NCBI GenBank assembly: GCA_022800935.1
Contig: JAAWRH010000011.1
Span: 1-64,000 of the forward strand
DNA length: 64,000 bases
Origin: Oscillospiraceae bacterium
Lineage (GTDB): Bacteria > Bacillota > Clostridia > Oscillospirales > Ruminococcaceae
Direction: 5' to 3'
Part shown: in pieces, positions 24,800-32,879 of the stretch
Position numbering within the stretch: the first letter of the stretch is position 1
Layout: each line of letters opens with the position of its first letter
The notes under the pieces: model-generated
The model's database searches: none
Seen by the model: only the letters and a program-made list of their open reading frames with translations
Told to the model about the DNA's origin: nothing
Translations under genes and position numbers: made by a program

Positions 24800-25939
24800 A
24801 TGGCAAATTATGTGAGCATGAGCGTATGTGACCTGCGGTCGGTCCGCACAGTGGAAGATGCGAGGAAAATCAGCTCCATCGTCGATGTAAGGCTACTAGT
24901 TCTCCCCAACGATGTGCCAGAGGAGGTTTCGGCGGCACTGACCGGCATCCCCAAGACATCGGTGGGGCAAATCATCTATTTGGGGAAGGAGGAGGAGCTG
25001 GATGCCTCCAAATACCTGAGAAAGCAGGTGGTATACAAGGACATCCGGGTGCTGGACCTGCGGACCATCACCACGGTGGAGACGGCGGAGGCCATTGAGG
25101 AGATCAAGCGGGTCAACGTCCTGATCGTCCCCTCCGACGGGCAGATGGACGTGTGCAATGCCATTATGAGCATCCCCAAAAAGGGGATAGGCAGGGTAAT
25201 CCGCGCCTCCCTGGAGGAGGAAATCGACTATGCCCAGCTGGAGGCGGAGATTGACAAAGCCGTCAAGTACAGCGGCATGGATATCCTGGACCTGCGGGAG
25301 GTCAAAAGCGTGGAGGCCCTCCAAAAGATACAGAAAATCAACGATATCTCTGTCCTGGTGCTCCCCACAGACGCCAGCCCGGAGGTGCAGTTCGCCATTG
25401 CCGCCATCCCCAGGAGCAATATCGGAAAGACCATCTACCTGAAGGACGGGGAGCCGGTGCCCTATAAGGTTCAGCGGGCCAACGGCGTATTCATCATGGA
25501 ACAGGTCCCCAAAACCTCTGTAATCATAAAGGTCAACGGGGTCTGCATCATACCGGAGCTGCCGGGGGTGAAGGAAGATGTCTCCATTGTGCTCCACGCC
25601 AACGGGGTGTGCCTGCTCCACTCCAGCCTGCGCCATATGGGCAACCTTGAACTGAGCATCAACGGCACGCTGTTCTATGAGGAGTTTGACAGCAGCAAGC
25701 TGAAAATGGTCCAAAATCTGGATATCGACGCCGCCACCCTCTCCTACATGCCGGAGGGAACGGTGATACTGGGCGAAGAGCTGAGCTTTGCAGAGGACGT
25801 CACCCCGGAGATGATGATGGAGAAAAAACTGAAGATACTGGCGGCGGAAACGCTCCGCGCATACAAGGGGCTGCTCCCCTACCTCAAGGCCACCACATCG
25901 ATGGTAAATGAGCTGGTGGAAATCAAGTCCGAGGATTGA
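24800..25939 (+). CDS. Unrecognised repeat protein upstream of a sigma factor gene
   Basis: 379 aa, no signal peptide or membrane segment. Residues 8-62, 82-137 and 160-216 are three copies of one alpha/beta repeat: a CDLRSV/LDLRTI/LDLREV strand, a helix, a VLVLP-type strand, a helix with (A/S)(I/L)xxIP, and a final IGxxIYL strand, at about 78-residue spacing. Residues 228-292 hold four shorter repeats built on NGV/NGT (NGVFIM, NGVCII, NGVCLL, NGTLFY) about 20 residues apart, which suggests a small beta-solenoid. The C-terminus is helical. I know no function. The sigma factor gene starts 30 bases downstream, so the pair is probably an operon, perhaps a sensor or scaffold with its regulator. 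Confidence 0.8.
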   Translation: MANYVSMSVCDLRSVRTVEDARKISSIVDVRLLVLPNDVPEEVSAALTGIPKTSVGQIIYLGKEEELDASKYLRKQVVYKDIRVLDLRTITTVETAEAIEEIKRVNVLIVPSDGQMDVCNAIMSIPKKGIGRVIRASLEEEIDYAQLEAEIDKAVKYSGMDILDLREVKSVEALQKIQKINDISVLVLPTDASPEVQFAIAAIPRSNIGKTIYLKDGEPVPYKVQRANGVFIMEQVPKTSVIIKVNGVCIIPELPGVKEDVSIVLHANGVCLLHSSLRHMGNLELSINGTLFYEEFDSSKLKMVQNLDIDAATLSYMPEGTVILGEELSFAEDVTPEMMMEKKLKILAAETLRAYKGLLPYLKATTSMVNELVEIKSED

Positions 25940-25969
25940 TGTCTCCGACGGGAAAGGATAGAAGCAAAA

Positions 25970-26503
25970 ATGCTCTATGGGAATTCTGCGGAAGAGCTGT
26001 TCCGCTCCTTATATGAGGAAAACCAGAAAATTGTATACGCCTACTTTATGTCCTGCTTCCGCGATCCCTTTACGGCGGAGGAGCTGAGCCAGGAGACCTT
26101 TGAAAAGGTGTGGAGGTATCTCAGGGAAAACCCGTATTTCATCCCGGTGCAGCGGAAGGCGTGGATTTTCAGCATTGTGGCCAATGTGAAAAACGACTGG
26201 CTGCGGAAAAAGCAGCGGGGCCTCCCCTATGGGGGCACGCTGGAGGATTGCAGAAGCGTCATTTCGGACCCTTCCCCCTACGGGAACCCGGAGGACTGTG
26301 TGGAGGCAATTCCCATACAGCAGGCGTTCCAGATGCTGGACCAGGCGGAGCAGGAGCTGCTGACCTACAAGTGGCAGGGGCTGACCAGCCTGCAGATGGA
26401 GCTGATACTGGCGGTGCCCGCCTCCACTCTGCGCTCCCGTATGGCGACGGTGAAAAAGAAATTCCGCAAGGCGCTGGAGAACTGCGGTGTAAATTGGGAG
26501 TAG
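25970..26503 (+). CDS. ECF-like RNA polymerase sigma factor
   Basis: 177 aa. Region 2 is visible as VYAYFMSCFRDPFTAEELSQETFEKVWRYL, followed by AWIFSIVANVKNDWLRKK. The C-terminal part (LTYKWQGLTSLQMELILAVPASTLRSRMATVKKKFRKAL) fits region 4, although the usual spacing and YEG-type motif are weak. No anti-sigma gene with a membrane segment follows. The 379-aa repeat protein just upstream is the only likely partner. Confidence 0.8.
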   Translation: MLYGNSAEELFRSLYEENQKIVYAYFMSCFRDPFTAEELSQETFEKVWRYLRENPYFIPVQRKAWIFSIVANVKNDWLRKKQRGLPYGGTLEDCRSVISDPSPYGNPEDCVEAIPIQQAFQMLDQAEQELLTYKWQGLTSLQMELILAVPASTLRSRMATVKKKFRKALENCGVNWE

Positions 26504-26530
26504 CAGCGGCCCGCGGTCGGCTGAAATAAC

Positions 26531-26582
26531 AAGAGGGCGGTCTCAAATCAGGAATCGTTTTCCGATTTGAGGCCGCCCTCTT
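26531..26582. terminator. Terminator between the sigma factor and LysR genes
   Basis: A 19-bp stem (AAGAGGGCGGTCTCAAATC and partner, one mismatch) is shared by the two convergent genes. Confidence 0.75.
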
Positions 26583-26604
26583 GCTTCGCACAGCATAATA
26601 AATA

Positions 26605-27480
26605 TTACGCGCAGTATTTCTTTGCCCAGAAATCCACAAATGTCTTTCCGATTTCGGAGATATACCCATCCTTTTTGTATACCGCAGCGGTCCTCGTCAC
26701 CAGCTCCTTACAGGCGATGTCGCGGGTGACCAGGTTGTCCTGCTCCACCAGCATGCTGATGGACTTGGGCACCACCGCCACGCCGAGTCCGGACTTTGCC
26801 CACATCAAGGGGGTGCGGGCGTCGTCGCTCTTGCAGAAAAAGTTAGGCTCCGCCCCGTTGTCCTGGAAAACGGGGATGAGGATATGCTCAAACCTGCGGT
26901 AAAAGTCAATGGGCAGCGCAGCCAGCTGGGGGATGGTGATGGGACTCCCCGATGTCCCCAGGTATTGGCTGCTTCCCACCGCCACCAGCGGTTCCTCCTG
27001 TCCGTACATACATTCCAGCCCCTCTGTGTGGAAGGGGGTGCGGACTACCGCCGCCTCCAGCATTCCCCTGTCCAGCATTTCCAGAAGGGTATAGGTGTTG
27101 GATTCAGATATTTCAAAGCGGACATGGGGATGGAGGCGGCAGAACTCTACCATACAATCCTGTGTCACCGAACGGCTGCAGGAGGAAATGACCCCCAGCC
27201 GGAGCAGATGGGGGCGCTCCGTCTCAAAGGCCGCCATTTCCTCGGTGGTGCTCTCCATCATAGAGACGATATTTTTGGCGCGCTGATAGAGGAGATATCC
27301 GGCGTCTGTCAGGGAAATCTTTCGCGAGCTGCGTTCCATCAGCTTAACGCCAAGCTCCTCCTCCAGCAGCATGATTTGTTTGCTGAGGGGAGGCTGTGAA
27401 AGGTTCAGCTTTTTGGCGGCCGCGGAGATGTTTCCCGCTTCCACAATAGAGACAAAGTAAAACAATTGCTTATAGCTCAT
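26605..27480 (-). CDS. LysR-family transcriptional regulator
   Basis: 291 aa. The N-terminal winged helix-turn-helix is ISAAAKKLNLSQPPLSKQIMLLEEELGVKLMERSSRKISLTDAG, with the type I/II periplasmic-binding-like effector domain after residue 90. No co-oriented or divergent partner is adjacent (its upstream neighbour is the 3' end of argS), so the target cannot be guessed from position. A fairly long distance separates AAAGG from ATG 27480. Confidence 0.88.
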   Translation of the reverse strand: MSYKQLFYFVSIVEAGNISAAAKKLNLSQPPLSKQIMLLEEELGVKLMERSSRKISLTDAGYLLYQRAKNIVSMMESTTEEMAAFETERPHLLRLGVISSCSRSVTQDCMVEFCRLHPHVRFEISESNTYTLLEMLDRGMLEAAVVRTPFHTEGLECMYGQEEPLVAVGSSQYLGTSGSPITIPQLAALPIDFYRRFEHILIPVFQDNGAEPNFFCKSDDARTPLMWAKSGLGVAVVPKSISMLVEQDNLVTRDIACKELVTRTAAVYKKDGYISEIGKTFVDFWAKKYCA

Positions 27481-27526
27481 AGTAACACCAACCTTTCCCC
27501 TGATAAAAATTTTATTTGTTACTTTT

Positions 27527-27554
27527 ATTCTACAATGTTTTTGAAAAAAGTCAA
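27527..27554 (-). promoter_or_regulatory. Promoter of the LysR gene
   Basis: Minus-strand TTGACT (27554-27549), a 16-base spacer and TAGAAT (27532-27527). The rest of the 345-base gap (27481-27825) is AT-rich and, apart from the argS terminator, holds nothing I can support. Confidence 0.55.
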
Positions 27555-27751
27555 TGGTAAAAACACTGTTTTCAATGAATTTATGGGAGATTTTAAGATT
27601 TTATTCTAATACGCCGTTATTTCTGTCTGCGAAATTCCATTTAATCTGACTCAATGTGACGCCTGCTGAATGTTATACTGATTGTCAATAGGTGGCAGAT
27701 TTCAATTGCTTCCGCGCAGGAAAACATAAAAGCAGGGCAACCAAGTATAAA

Positions 27752-27791
27752 CCCCAGAAATTAGAACGTTTGTAACGCTCAATTTCTGGGG
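27752..27791 (-). terminator. Terminator after argS
   Basis: An 11-bp perfect stem, CCCCAGAAATT with AATTTCTGGGG, then a modest minus-strand T-rich stretch. Confidence 0.6.
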
Positions 27792-27825
27792 CTTTGCCGG
27801 ACTTATATTTCCGAAAGAAGCTTGG

Positions 27826-29517
27826 CTACATTACCTCCGGAGCAGTTATTTTCAGCAGACGCAGGGCGTTGCGCAGGGTGATCCGCGCCGCCAGGCACAG
27901 CGCCAGCCGGGCCTGCATCAGACCTTCCTCCTCGCCCTTGACCCGGCAGGAGTTGTAGAACTTGTGGAACAGCGTCGCCAGGTCCAGGGTGTACCGGGTA
28001 ATCCGCGCCGGATCATATCCCCTCGCCGCCTCTATAATTTCCTGGGGATACCTGGCCAGCAACCGGATCAGCTCCCGCTCCTCAACGGTGCGCAGAAGCT
28101 CCAGCTTCGCCTTGTTCCGGTTAAAGGCTATCCCCTCCGCCGCCAGGTTTTTCAGAATGCTGCATATCCTGGCGTGGGCGTACTGCACATAGTAAACCGG
28201 ATTGGAGGAGGACTGCTCCACCGCCAGGTCCAGGTCAAAGTCCAGGGTGGAGTTGGGTTCCCGCATGTTGAAGAAGAAGCGCGCCGCGTCCACCGGCACC
28301 TCGTCGATGAGGTTGGTCAGGGTGATGGCCTTGCCGGAGCGCTTGGACATCCGGACCGCCTCCCCGCCGCGCATCAGCCGGACCATCTGCATCAAAAGAA
28401 TGTCCAGCTTGCTCCCGTCCAGGCCGATGGCGTCCATCGCCCCCTTGAGCCGGGCCACATGGCCATGGTGGTCCGCCCCCCAGACGTTGATGACCCTGTC
28501 AAAGCCCCGGACGGCAAATTTGTTGTAGTGGTAGGCGATATCCGCCGCAAAGTAGGTGGGTATCCCGTTGCTGCGGACCAGAACCTCGTCCTTTTCCGCG
28601 CCGAAGCTGCTGGCCTTGTACCAGATTGTCCCGTCCTTCTCGTAGGTCATGCCCTTTTGGGAAAGGGCGTCGATGGCGGCCTGGACCGCCCCGCTTTCGT
28701 GCAGGGTGCTTTCCAGAAACCACACGTCGTAGACAATGCGGTATTTGCCCAGGTCGTCCTTCATCTTTTTGATATTTTTAGGCAGGGCGTAGTCCACCAG
28801 CGCCTTTTGCCTCTCCTCCGGGCTGGCCTTGACATAGGCGTCGCCGTGTATCTGTGTAAACTCCTGGGCCCGCTCCCGGATATCGTCGCCATGGTAGCCG
28901 TCCTCCGGGAACTCCACCGCGTCCTCCCCCAGATGCAGCTGCAAATACCTGGACTCCAGGGATTTGCCGAACTTGGCCACCTGGTTGCCCGCGTCATTGA
29001 CGTAAAATTCCTTTGTTACCTTGTACCCGGCACAGCTCATGGCGTCGGCCAGGCAGTCGCCCAGGGCCCCTCCCCTGGCGTTGCCCATGTGCATGGGGCC
29101 GGTGGGGTTGGCGGAGACGAACTCGATCATCACCTTTTCCCCATTGCCGTAGTTGGAGCTGCCGTAAGCTTCCCGCTCCTCCAGGACGAAGTCTATCGTT
29201 TGGGTAAACCACAGATCCTTCAGGAACAGGTTGATGAAGCCCGGCCCGGCAATTTCCCAGCGGTCAAAAAAGGTGGCCGACAGGTCCAGGCTTTCGCAAA
29301 CCGCCTCGGCAATCTTACGTGGGGCGCTTTTAAAGGCCCGCGCGGATACCATGGCCGCGTTGGAGGCAAAGTCCCCGTGGGAAGTGTCCGCCGGAATCTC
29401 TATGGTGAATGGGGGCACCTCCCCTTGGGGAAGCAGCCCCTTTTGTATGGCGGCATGGAAAGCGGTCGTTAAAAGCTGTCTCGCCTGTGATTCGGCGACG
29501 GCAATCAGGTTTGCCAT
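27826..29517 (-). CDS. argS: Arginyl-tRNA synthetase
   Basis: About 563 aa from ATG 29517 (MANLIAVAES), which has AGAGGAGG upstream; the frame extends further without a better start. It has the class I HIGH-type motif HMGN (143-146) in SANPTGPMHMGNARGGALGD, KMSKS-type VRMSKRSG, and a C-terminal DALR anticodon-binding domain ending LRLLKITAPEVM. It charges tRNA-Arg. Last gene of the ddl-VOC-murI-DUF1934-argS series, with DUF1934 directly upstream, a common pairing in Clostridia. Confidence 0.95.
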   Translation of the reverse strand: MANLIAVAESQARQLLTTAFHAAIQKGLLPQGEVPPFTIEIPADTSHGDFASNAAMVSARAFKSAPRKIAEAVCESLDLSATFFDRWEIAGPGFINLFLKDLWFTQTIDFVLEEREAYGSSNYGNGEKVMIEFVSANPTGPMHMGNARGGALGDCLADAMSCAGYKVTKEFYVNDAGNQVAKFGKSLESRYLQLHLGEDAVEFPEDGYHGDDIRERAQEFTQIHGDAYVKASPEERQKALVDYALPKNIKKMKDDLGKYRIVYDVWFLESTLHESGAVQAAIDALSQKGMTYEKDGTIWYKASSFGAEKDEVLVRSNGIPTYFAADIAYHYNKFAVRGFDRVINVWGADHHGHVARLKGAMDAIGLDGSKLDILLMQMVRLMRGGEAVRMSKRSGKAITLTNLIDEVPVDAARFFFNMREPNSTLDFDLDLAVEQSSSNPVYYVQYAHARICSILKNLAAEGIAFNRNKAKLELLRTVEERELIRLLARYPQEIIEAARGYDPARITRYTLDLATLFHKFYNSCRVKGEEEGLMQARLALCLAARITLRNALRLLKITAPEVM

Positions 29518-29574
29518 GTTTGATATTCCTCCTCTTTGGGAAAGCGGCGTCCAGCCGGAAGGGTATCCGGTCAA

Positions 29575-30015
29575 TTACGCTTTCAGCTCATTTTCATAGG
29601 TTTTTACCGTTACATATATGTCGTGAATACTGGTAAGAATGGTGTTGATGTCAAGGGAGTACTGGAAATGGACGCATCCGCCATCGTCGGTGATGTCGTT
29701 CTCGATGCTCCTCCCCGATACGCCGATGAGCATGGAGCCGTATCCGGTATCGTAGCAGCACTGGTGCCGCACCCCCTGCTCCACAACCAAGGAGGAGTCC
29801 CCTCCCCCGTGACGGAGCAGGGAAATTCGTCGTTCCTGCTCCAGCTTCAGGGTGGTCTTATGCCCCTCAAAGCTGCTGGGCGCGGTCTCCAGATAGCTGA
29901 GATAATAGGTGTCGTTTTTTCGATAAAAGCTGCCGGTGGTGGTCAGCTCCACCGTATCCTGGTCCCCCTCTATAGTCTGCACCCCTTTTATGGTGATGAG
30001 AACGTCTTTTTTCAT
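29575..30015 (-). CDS. DUF1934 domain protein
   Basis: About 146 aa from ATG 30015 (MKKDVLITIKGVQ), preceded by AGGAGGGG. The sequence is beta-rich, matching the small calycin-like barrel proteins of DUF1934 (YwiB-type): IKGVQTIEGDQDTVELTTTG, FYRKNDTYYLSY, LKLEQERRISLLRHGG. Function is unknown in the family. Position between murI and argS, 57 bases before argS, is typical. Confidence 0.82.
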   Translation of the reverse strand: MKKDVLITIKGVQTIEGDQDTVELTTTGSFYRKNDTYYLSYLETAPSSFEGHKTTLKLEQERRISLLRHGGGDSSLVVEQGVRHQCCYDTGYGSMLIGVSGRSIENDITDDGGCVHFQYSLDINTILTSIHDIYVTVKTYENELKA

Positions 30016-30066
30016 GCCCTTTGCCCCTCCTGTCCTTTTCTTTGTGTTCATCCGCGCTGCTTCTGT

Positions 30067-30918
30067 TTAGCCGACAGATACTTGCCTTACCTCTCCGCGG
30101 ATGGTTTCTCCCAGAAAAATCTCCGCCACCTCGCTGAATCCCTCTATCGAATCACTGACAAAAAACCGGTTTTCGCCCGGTCCCTTATCCGGCGCGGCAA
30201 GCATCCCCTGCTCGGTCAGGAACTGCCGGGCATATTCCGCCGCCGCCTTACCGGAGTCGATCAGCGTGACCTCCGGCCCCATGAACTCCCCGATGATATC
30301 CGCTAGCAGCGGGTAGTGGGTACATCCCAGAATCAGTACATCCACGCCGCTGGACCGCATGGGGGCCAGATAACGTTCCACCGTCAGGCGGGTGATGGGG
30401 TCGTCCCTCTGGATAAAGCCGTTTTCCACCAGCGGCACAAATAGCCCGCAGGGAATGGAGGATACCTTTATCTGGGGGGACAGGGCCTTCAGCTCCTTTT
30501 CATAGGCGGCGCTGCGGATAGTAGCCGGGGTGGCCGCCACCCCTATATGGCCGCGCCGGGTGGCGGCGCAGGCTGCGGCACAGGCGTGGCCGACAACGCC
30601 GGTAAAGGGCACCGGTATGGAACCGGCAAAGTCCGGAGAAATATTGGCGCTCACCGTCCCGCAGGCGGCAATCACCATTTTCACCTGATGCTGGAGCAGA
30701 AATTCCACATCCTGCCGGGCATACCTCCGGATAATCTCCCGGCTCTTGGTGCCGTAGGGCACCCGGCCCGTGTCCCCAAAGTAGACAATATCCTCCCTAG
30801 GGAACAGACGGCGCAGCTCCTTAAAGGTTGTCAGGCCGCCCAGACCGGAATCAAAAACACCAATCGGGCGGTTATCATGGCTGCTGTGGCACGGGAAAGA
30901 GGGCTTTTTTTGCTGCAT
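30067..30918 (-). CDS. murI: Glutamate racemase
   Basis: 283 aa. DSGLGGLT (D23), the first catalytic Cys in AACGT (C86) and the second in LGCTHYP (C199) are all present. The usual Asn after the first Cys (ACNT) is Gly here, a small deviation. It supplies D-glutamate for peptidoglycan in the cytoplasm. GAGGAGG precedes ATG 30918. Co-directional with ddl upstream, which also feeds peptidoglycan synthesis. Confidence 0.93.
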   Translation of the reverse strand: MQQKKPSFPCHSSHDNRPIGVFDSGLGGLTTFKELRRLFPREDIVYFGDTGRVPYGTKSREIIRRYARQDVEFLLQHQVKMVIAACGTVSANISPDFAGSIPVPFTGVVGHACAAACAATRRGHIGVAATPATIRSAAYEKELKALSPQIKVSSIPCGLFVPLVENGFIQRDDPITRLTVERYLAPMRSSGVDVLILGCTHYPLLADIIGEFMGPEVTLIDSGKAAAEYARQFLTEQGMLAAPDKGPGENRFFVSDSIEGFSEVAEIFLGETIRGEVRQVSVG

Positions 30919-30960
30919 AGGGGGTTCCTCCTCTTCCTGCTGATGTAGTGGTTTGCGTTC

Positions 30961-31401
30961 CTAATCCCTGGAACCGGTCAGGTTCCAGCACACGCCGAAC
31001 CGGTCGATAAAGCTGGTGTAGAGCTGGTTATCGGGGCGGGGGCCCAGGGGAATGTTGGCCACAGCCTTATCCTGCATAAAGGAGGAATAGATGTGCTGGA
31101 TTTCCTCCGAGGACAAATCCGACACCTCAAAGACCACGTTGTCCTTGTTGCCGCAGGCGTTTTCGCCGTCCTTATAAATCATGGCCAGGGAGTCCTTAAA
31201 GGTCACAACTGTGCCGCATTGGAAGCGAATGGTCGCGGAATGAACCAGGTTTTCATTCTGGGGGTTGATCCAGCCGGAAAATGGTCCGTTCAGATCCCGG
31301 AAAAAGAGCACGGTTTTGGATTTCACGGGGAAAACCCGGCTGTAAAATTCTACTGCCTCCAGGCAGCATCCATAAAAGGTAACACACGGGGCGATTGTCA
31401 T
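30961..31401 (-). CDS. VOC-superfamily protein (PhnB-like)
   Basis: 146 aa with the glyoxalase/PhnB-like fold pattern: MTIAPCVTFYGCCLEAVEFYSRVF at the start and a C-terminal GPRPDNQLYTSFIDRFGVCWNL. Such proteins bind small ligands or metals, and specific functions are mostly unknown. GAGGAGG precedes ATG 31401. Lies between ddl and murI without an obvious link to cell-wall synthesis. Confidence 0.8.
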   Translation of the reverse strand: MTIAPCVTFYGCCLEAVEFYSRVFPVKSKTVLFFRDLNGPFSGWINPQNENLVHSATIRFQCGTVVTFKDSLAMIYKDGENACGNKDNVVFEVSDLSSEEIQHIYSSFMQDKAVANIPLGPRPDNQLYTSFIDRFGVCWNLTGSRD

Positions 31402-31479
31402 TTTCTACTTCCTCCTCAGCTCTCTGCACACAGATACTCACTTAGTGACAATACGTCTCTACTGCCGCGGCCGCGGCGG

Positions 31480-32580
31480 TTATTTGGACAGGGGGATTTC
31501 GTTTTTCCCGCGCTCAAAGGCCAGCTGGATCAGCCGGTGAATCAGCTCCGGATAAGGCAGTCCGGCGTACTGCCACAGCTTGGGATACATGCTGATGGAG
31601 GTAAAGCCGGGAATGGTATTGGGCTCATTGAGGAGTATCTCCCCAGTGTCCCGCCGGATAAAGAAGTCCACACGGGCCATTCCGGCGCACCCCAGGGCCC
31701 GGTAAGCCCGAACGGCCATTTCCCGGATGGCCTCCGTCTGCTCCGGAGTGATGCGGGCGGGGATATACAGGTCGGTGCTCTCGTCCGAATATTTGGCGGA
31801 ATAGCTGTAAAATTCCTGGGTTGGGACGATTTCTCCCACAGCGGCGGCCTGGGGGTTGTCGTTGCCCAGGACGGCTGTCTCCACCTCAATGCCGTCTACC
31901 CCCTCCTCGATGATAGCCTTCCGGTCAATGGTAAAGGCCAGCTCCAGGGCGGCCCGCAGCTCCTGCGGCTGTTTGACCTTGGTCACCCCCACGGAGGAAC
32001 CAGCGTTGGCAGGCTTTACAAACATGGGGTAGCCCAGCTCCCGGCCCCACTGGGGCTCCAGCTCTTCCAGACGCTCCAGGTCCGCGGGGACGGCGCTGCG
32101 CCATTTGACTCCCGGAATCCCCGCTAAATCCAGCATGGTGTGGGTGACCACCTTATCCATGCAGACGGCGCTGGCCTGCACGCCGCAGCCCACATAGGGG
32201 ATGCCGGACATCTCCAGAAGCCCCTGGATGGTCCCATCCTCACCGTTTTTGCCGTGGAGGACAGGGAAAACACAGTCGATATTCAGCAGCTCGCAGTGTT
32301 CAAAGCTGTTTCGGCCGGTAAAGTGGAGGATGCCGGGGGACTTTCGGTCCGGCGAGAGAACGGCCGGGGTGAGGTAGCGGTTGGTCTGCCAGGCGTTCTG
32401 CTCAATCAGGTGGAGAGGGCCGCTGTAAAGGTACCAGGCGCCCTCCTTGGTAATCCCGATTTTAATGACGTCGTAGCGGTCCTCCGGGATATTTCGCAGC
32501 ACCGACGCGGCTGACATCAAGGATACCTCGTATTCCGTGGACGCGCCGCCGAACAGCACTGCAATCCTCAATTTCGACAT
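31480..32580 (-). CDS. ddl: D-alanine--D-alanine ligase
   Basis: About 366 aa from ATG 32580 (MSKLRIAVLFGG), with GGAGGG upstream. N-terminal GGASTEYEVSLMSAASV, central MFVKPANAGSSVGVTKV (ATP-grasp) and C-terminal RVDFFIRRDTGEILLNEPNTIPGFT are standard. The omega-loop stretch SYSAKYSDES keeps the Tyr-Lys-Tyr pattern of D-Ala-D-Ala ligases rather than that of VanA-type D-lactate ligases. It makes the dipeptide for peptidoglycan. Confidence 0.9.
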   Translation of the reverse strand: MSKLRIAVLFGGASTEYEVSLMSAASVLRNIPEDRYDVIKIGITKEGAWYLYSGPLHLIEQNAWQTNRYLTPAVLSPDRKSPGILHFTGRNSFEHCELLNIDCVFPVLHGKNGEDGTIQGLLEMSGIPYVGCGVQASAVCMDKVVTHTMLDLAGIPGVKWRSAVPADLERLEELEPQWGRELGYPMFVKPANAGSSVGVTKVKQPQELRAALELAFTIDRKAIIEEGVDGIEVETAVLGNDNPQAAAVGEIVPTQEFYSYSAKYSDESTDLYIPARITPEQTEAIREMAVRAYRALGCAGMARVDFFIRRDTGEILLNEPNTIPGFTSISMYPKLWQYAGLPYPELIHRLIQLAFERGKNEIPLSK

Positions 32581-32610
32581 GATAATCACCCTCCAAATCA
32601 ATTCGTCAAT

Positions 32611-32629
32611 ACTGCGCGGAAAGCGCAGT
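32611..32629 (-). promoter_or_regulatory. Hairpin in the ddl leader
   Basis: ACTGCGC pairs perfectly with GCGCAGT across a 5-base loop, about 30 bases before the ddl start and close to its ribosome binding site. Confidence 0.4.
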
Positions 32630-32736
32630 ATATTATATGCACAGGATATCCTTGCCTGACAGGGCAGGGACGAGAAAATTTGAAAAAACAGAATTTGCCT
32701 CCACCGATGAAAGCATACGGTACAGTCCGTCCCCTC

Positions 32737-32765
32737 ATTCTATCATATTCACCCAACCGGCGCAA
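32737..32765 (-). promoter_or_regulatory. Promoter of the ddl operon
   Basis: Minus-strand TTGCGC (32765-32760), a 17-base spacer and TAGAAT (32742-32737). It gives a leader of about 150 bases. Confidence 0.55.
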
Positions 32766-32846
32766 CTGGTTTTGGGCGAATCCCTCGGTAAATTCCCCTT
32801 TTATGGAAAATTTTCCCTCCGGAAGCAGGGCGGAAAAGGGCATAAA

Positions 32847-32871
32847 GAGACGCCGTCAGCGGCGGCGTCTC
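32847..32871 (-). terminator. Terminator after the ammonium transporter gene
   Basis: GAGACGCCG pairs with CGGCGTCTC across a 7-base loop, 9 bases after the stop. The U-tract is short. Confidence 0.65.
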
Positions 32872-32879
32872 CCTGTGTA

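Noticed and set aside
31480-32580. Vancomycin-resistance type ligase (D-Ala-D-Lac or D-Ala-D-Ser)
   Set aside because: The omega-loop keeps a D-Ala-D-Ala-like pattern, and no vanH, vanX, vanT or vanR/S gene is nearby.
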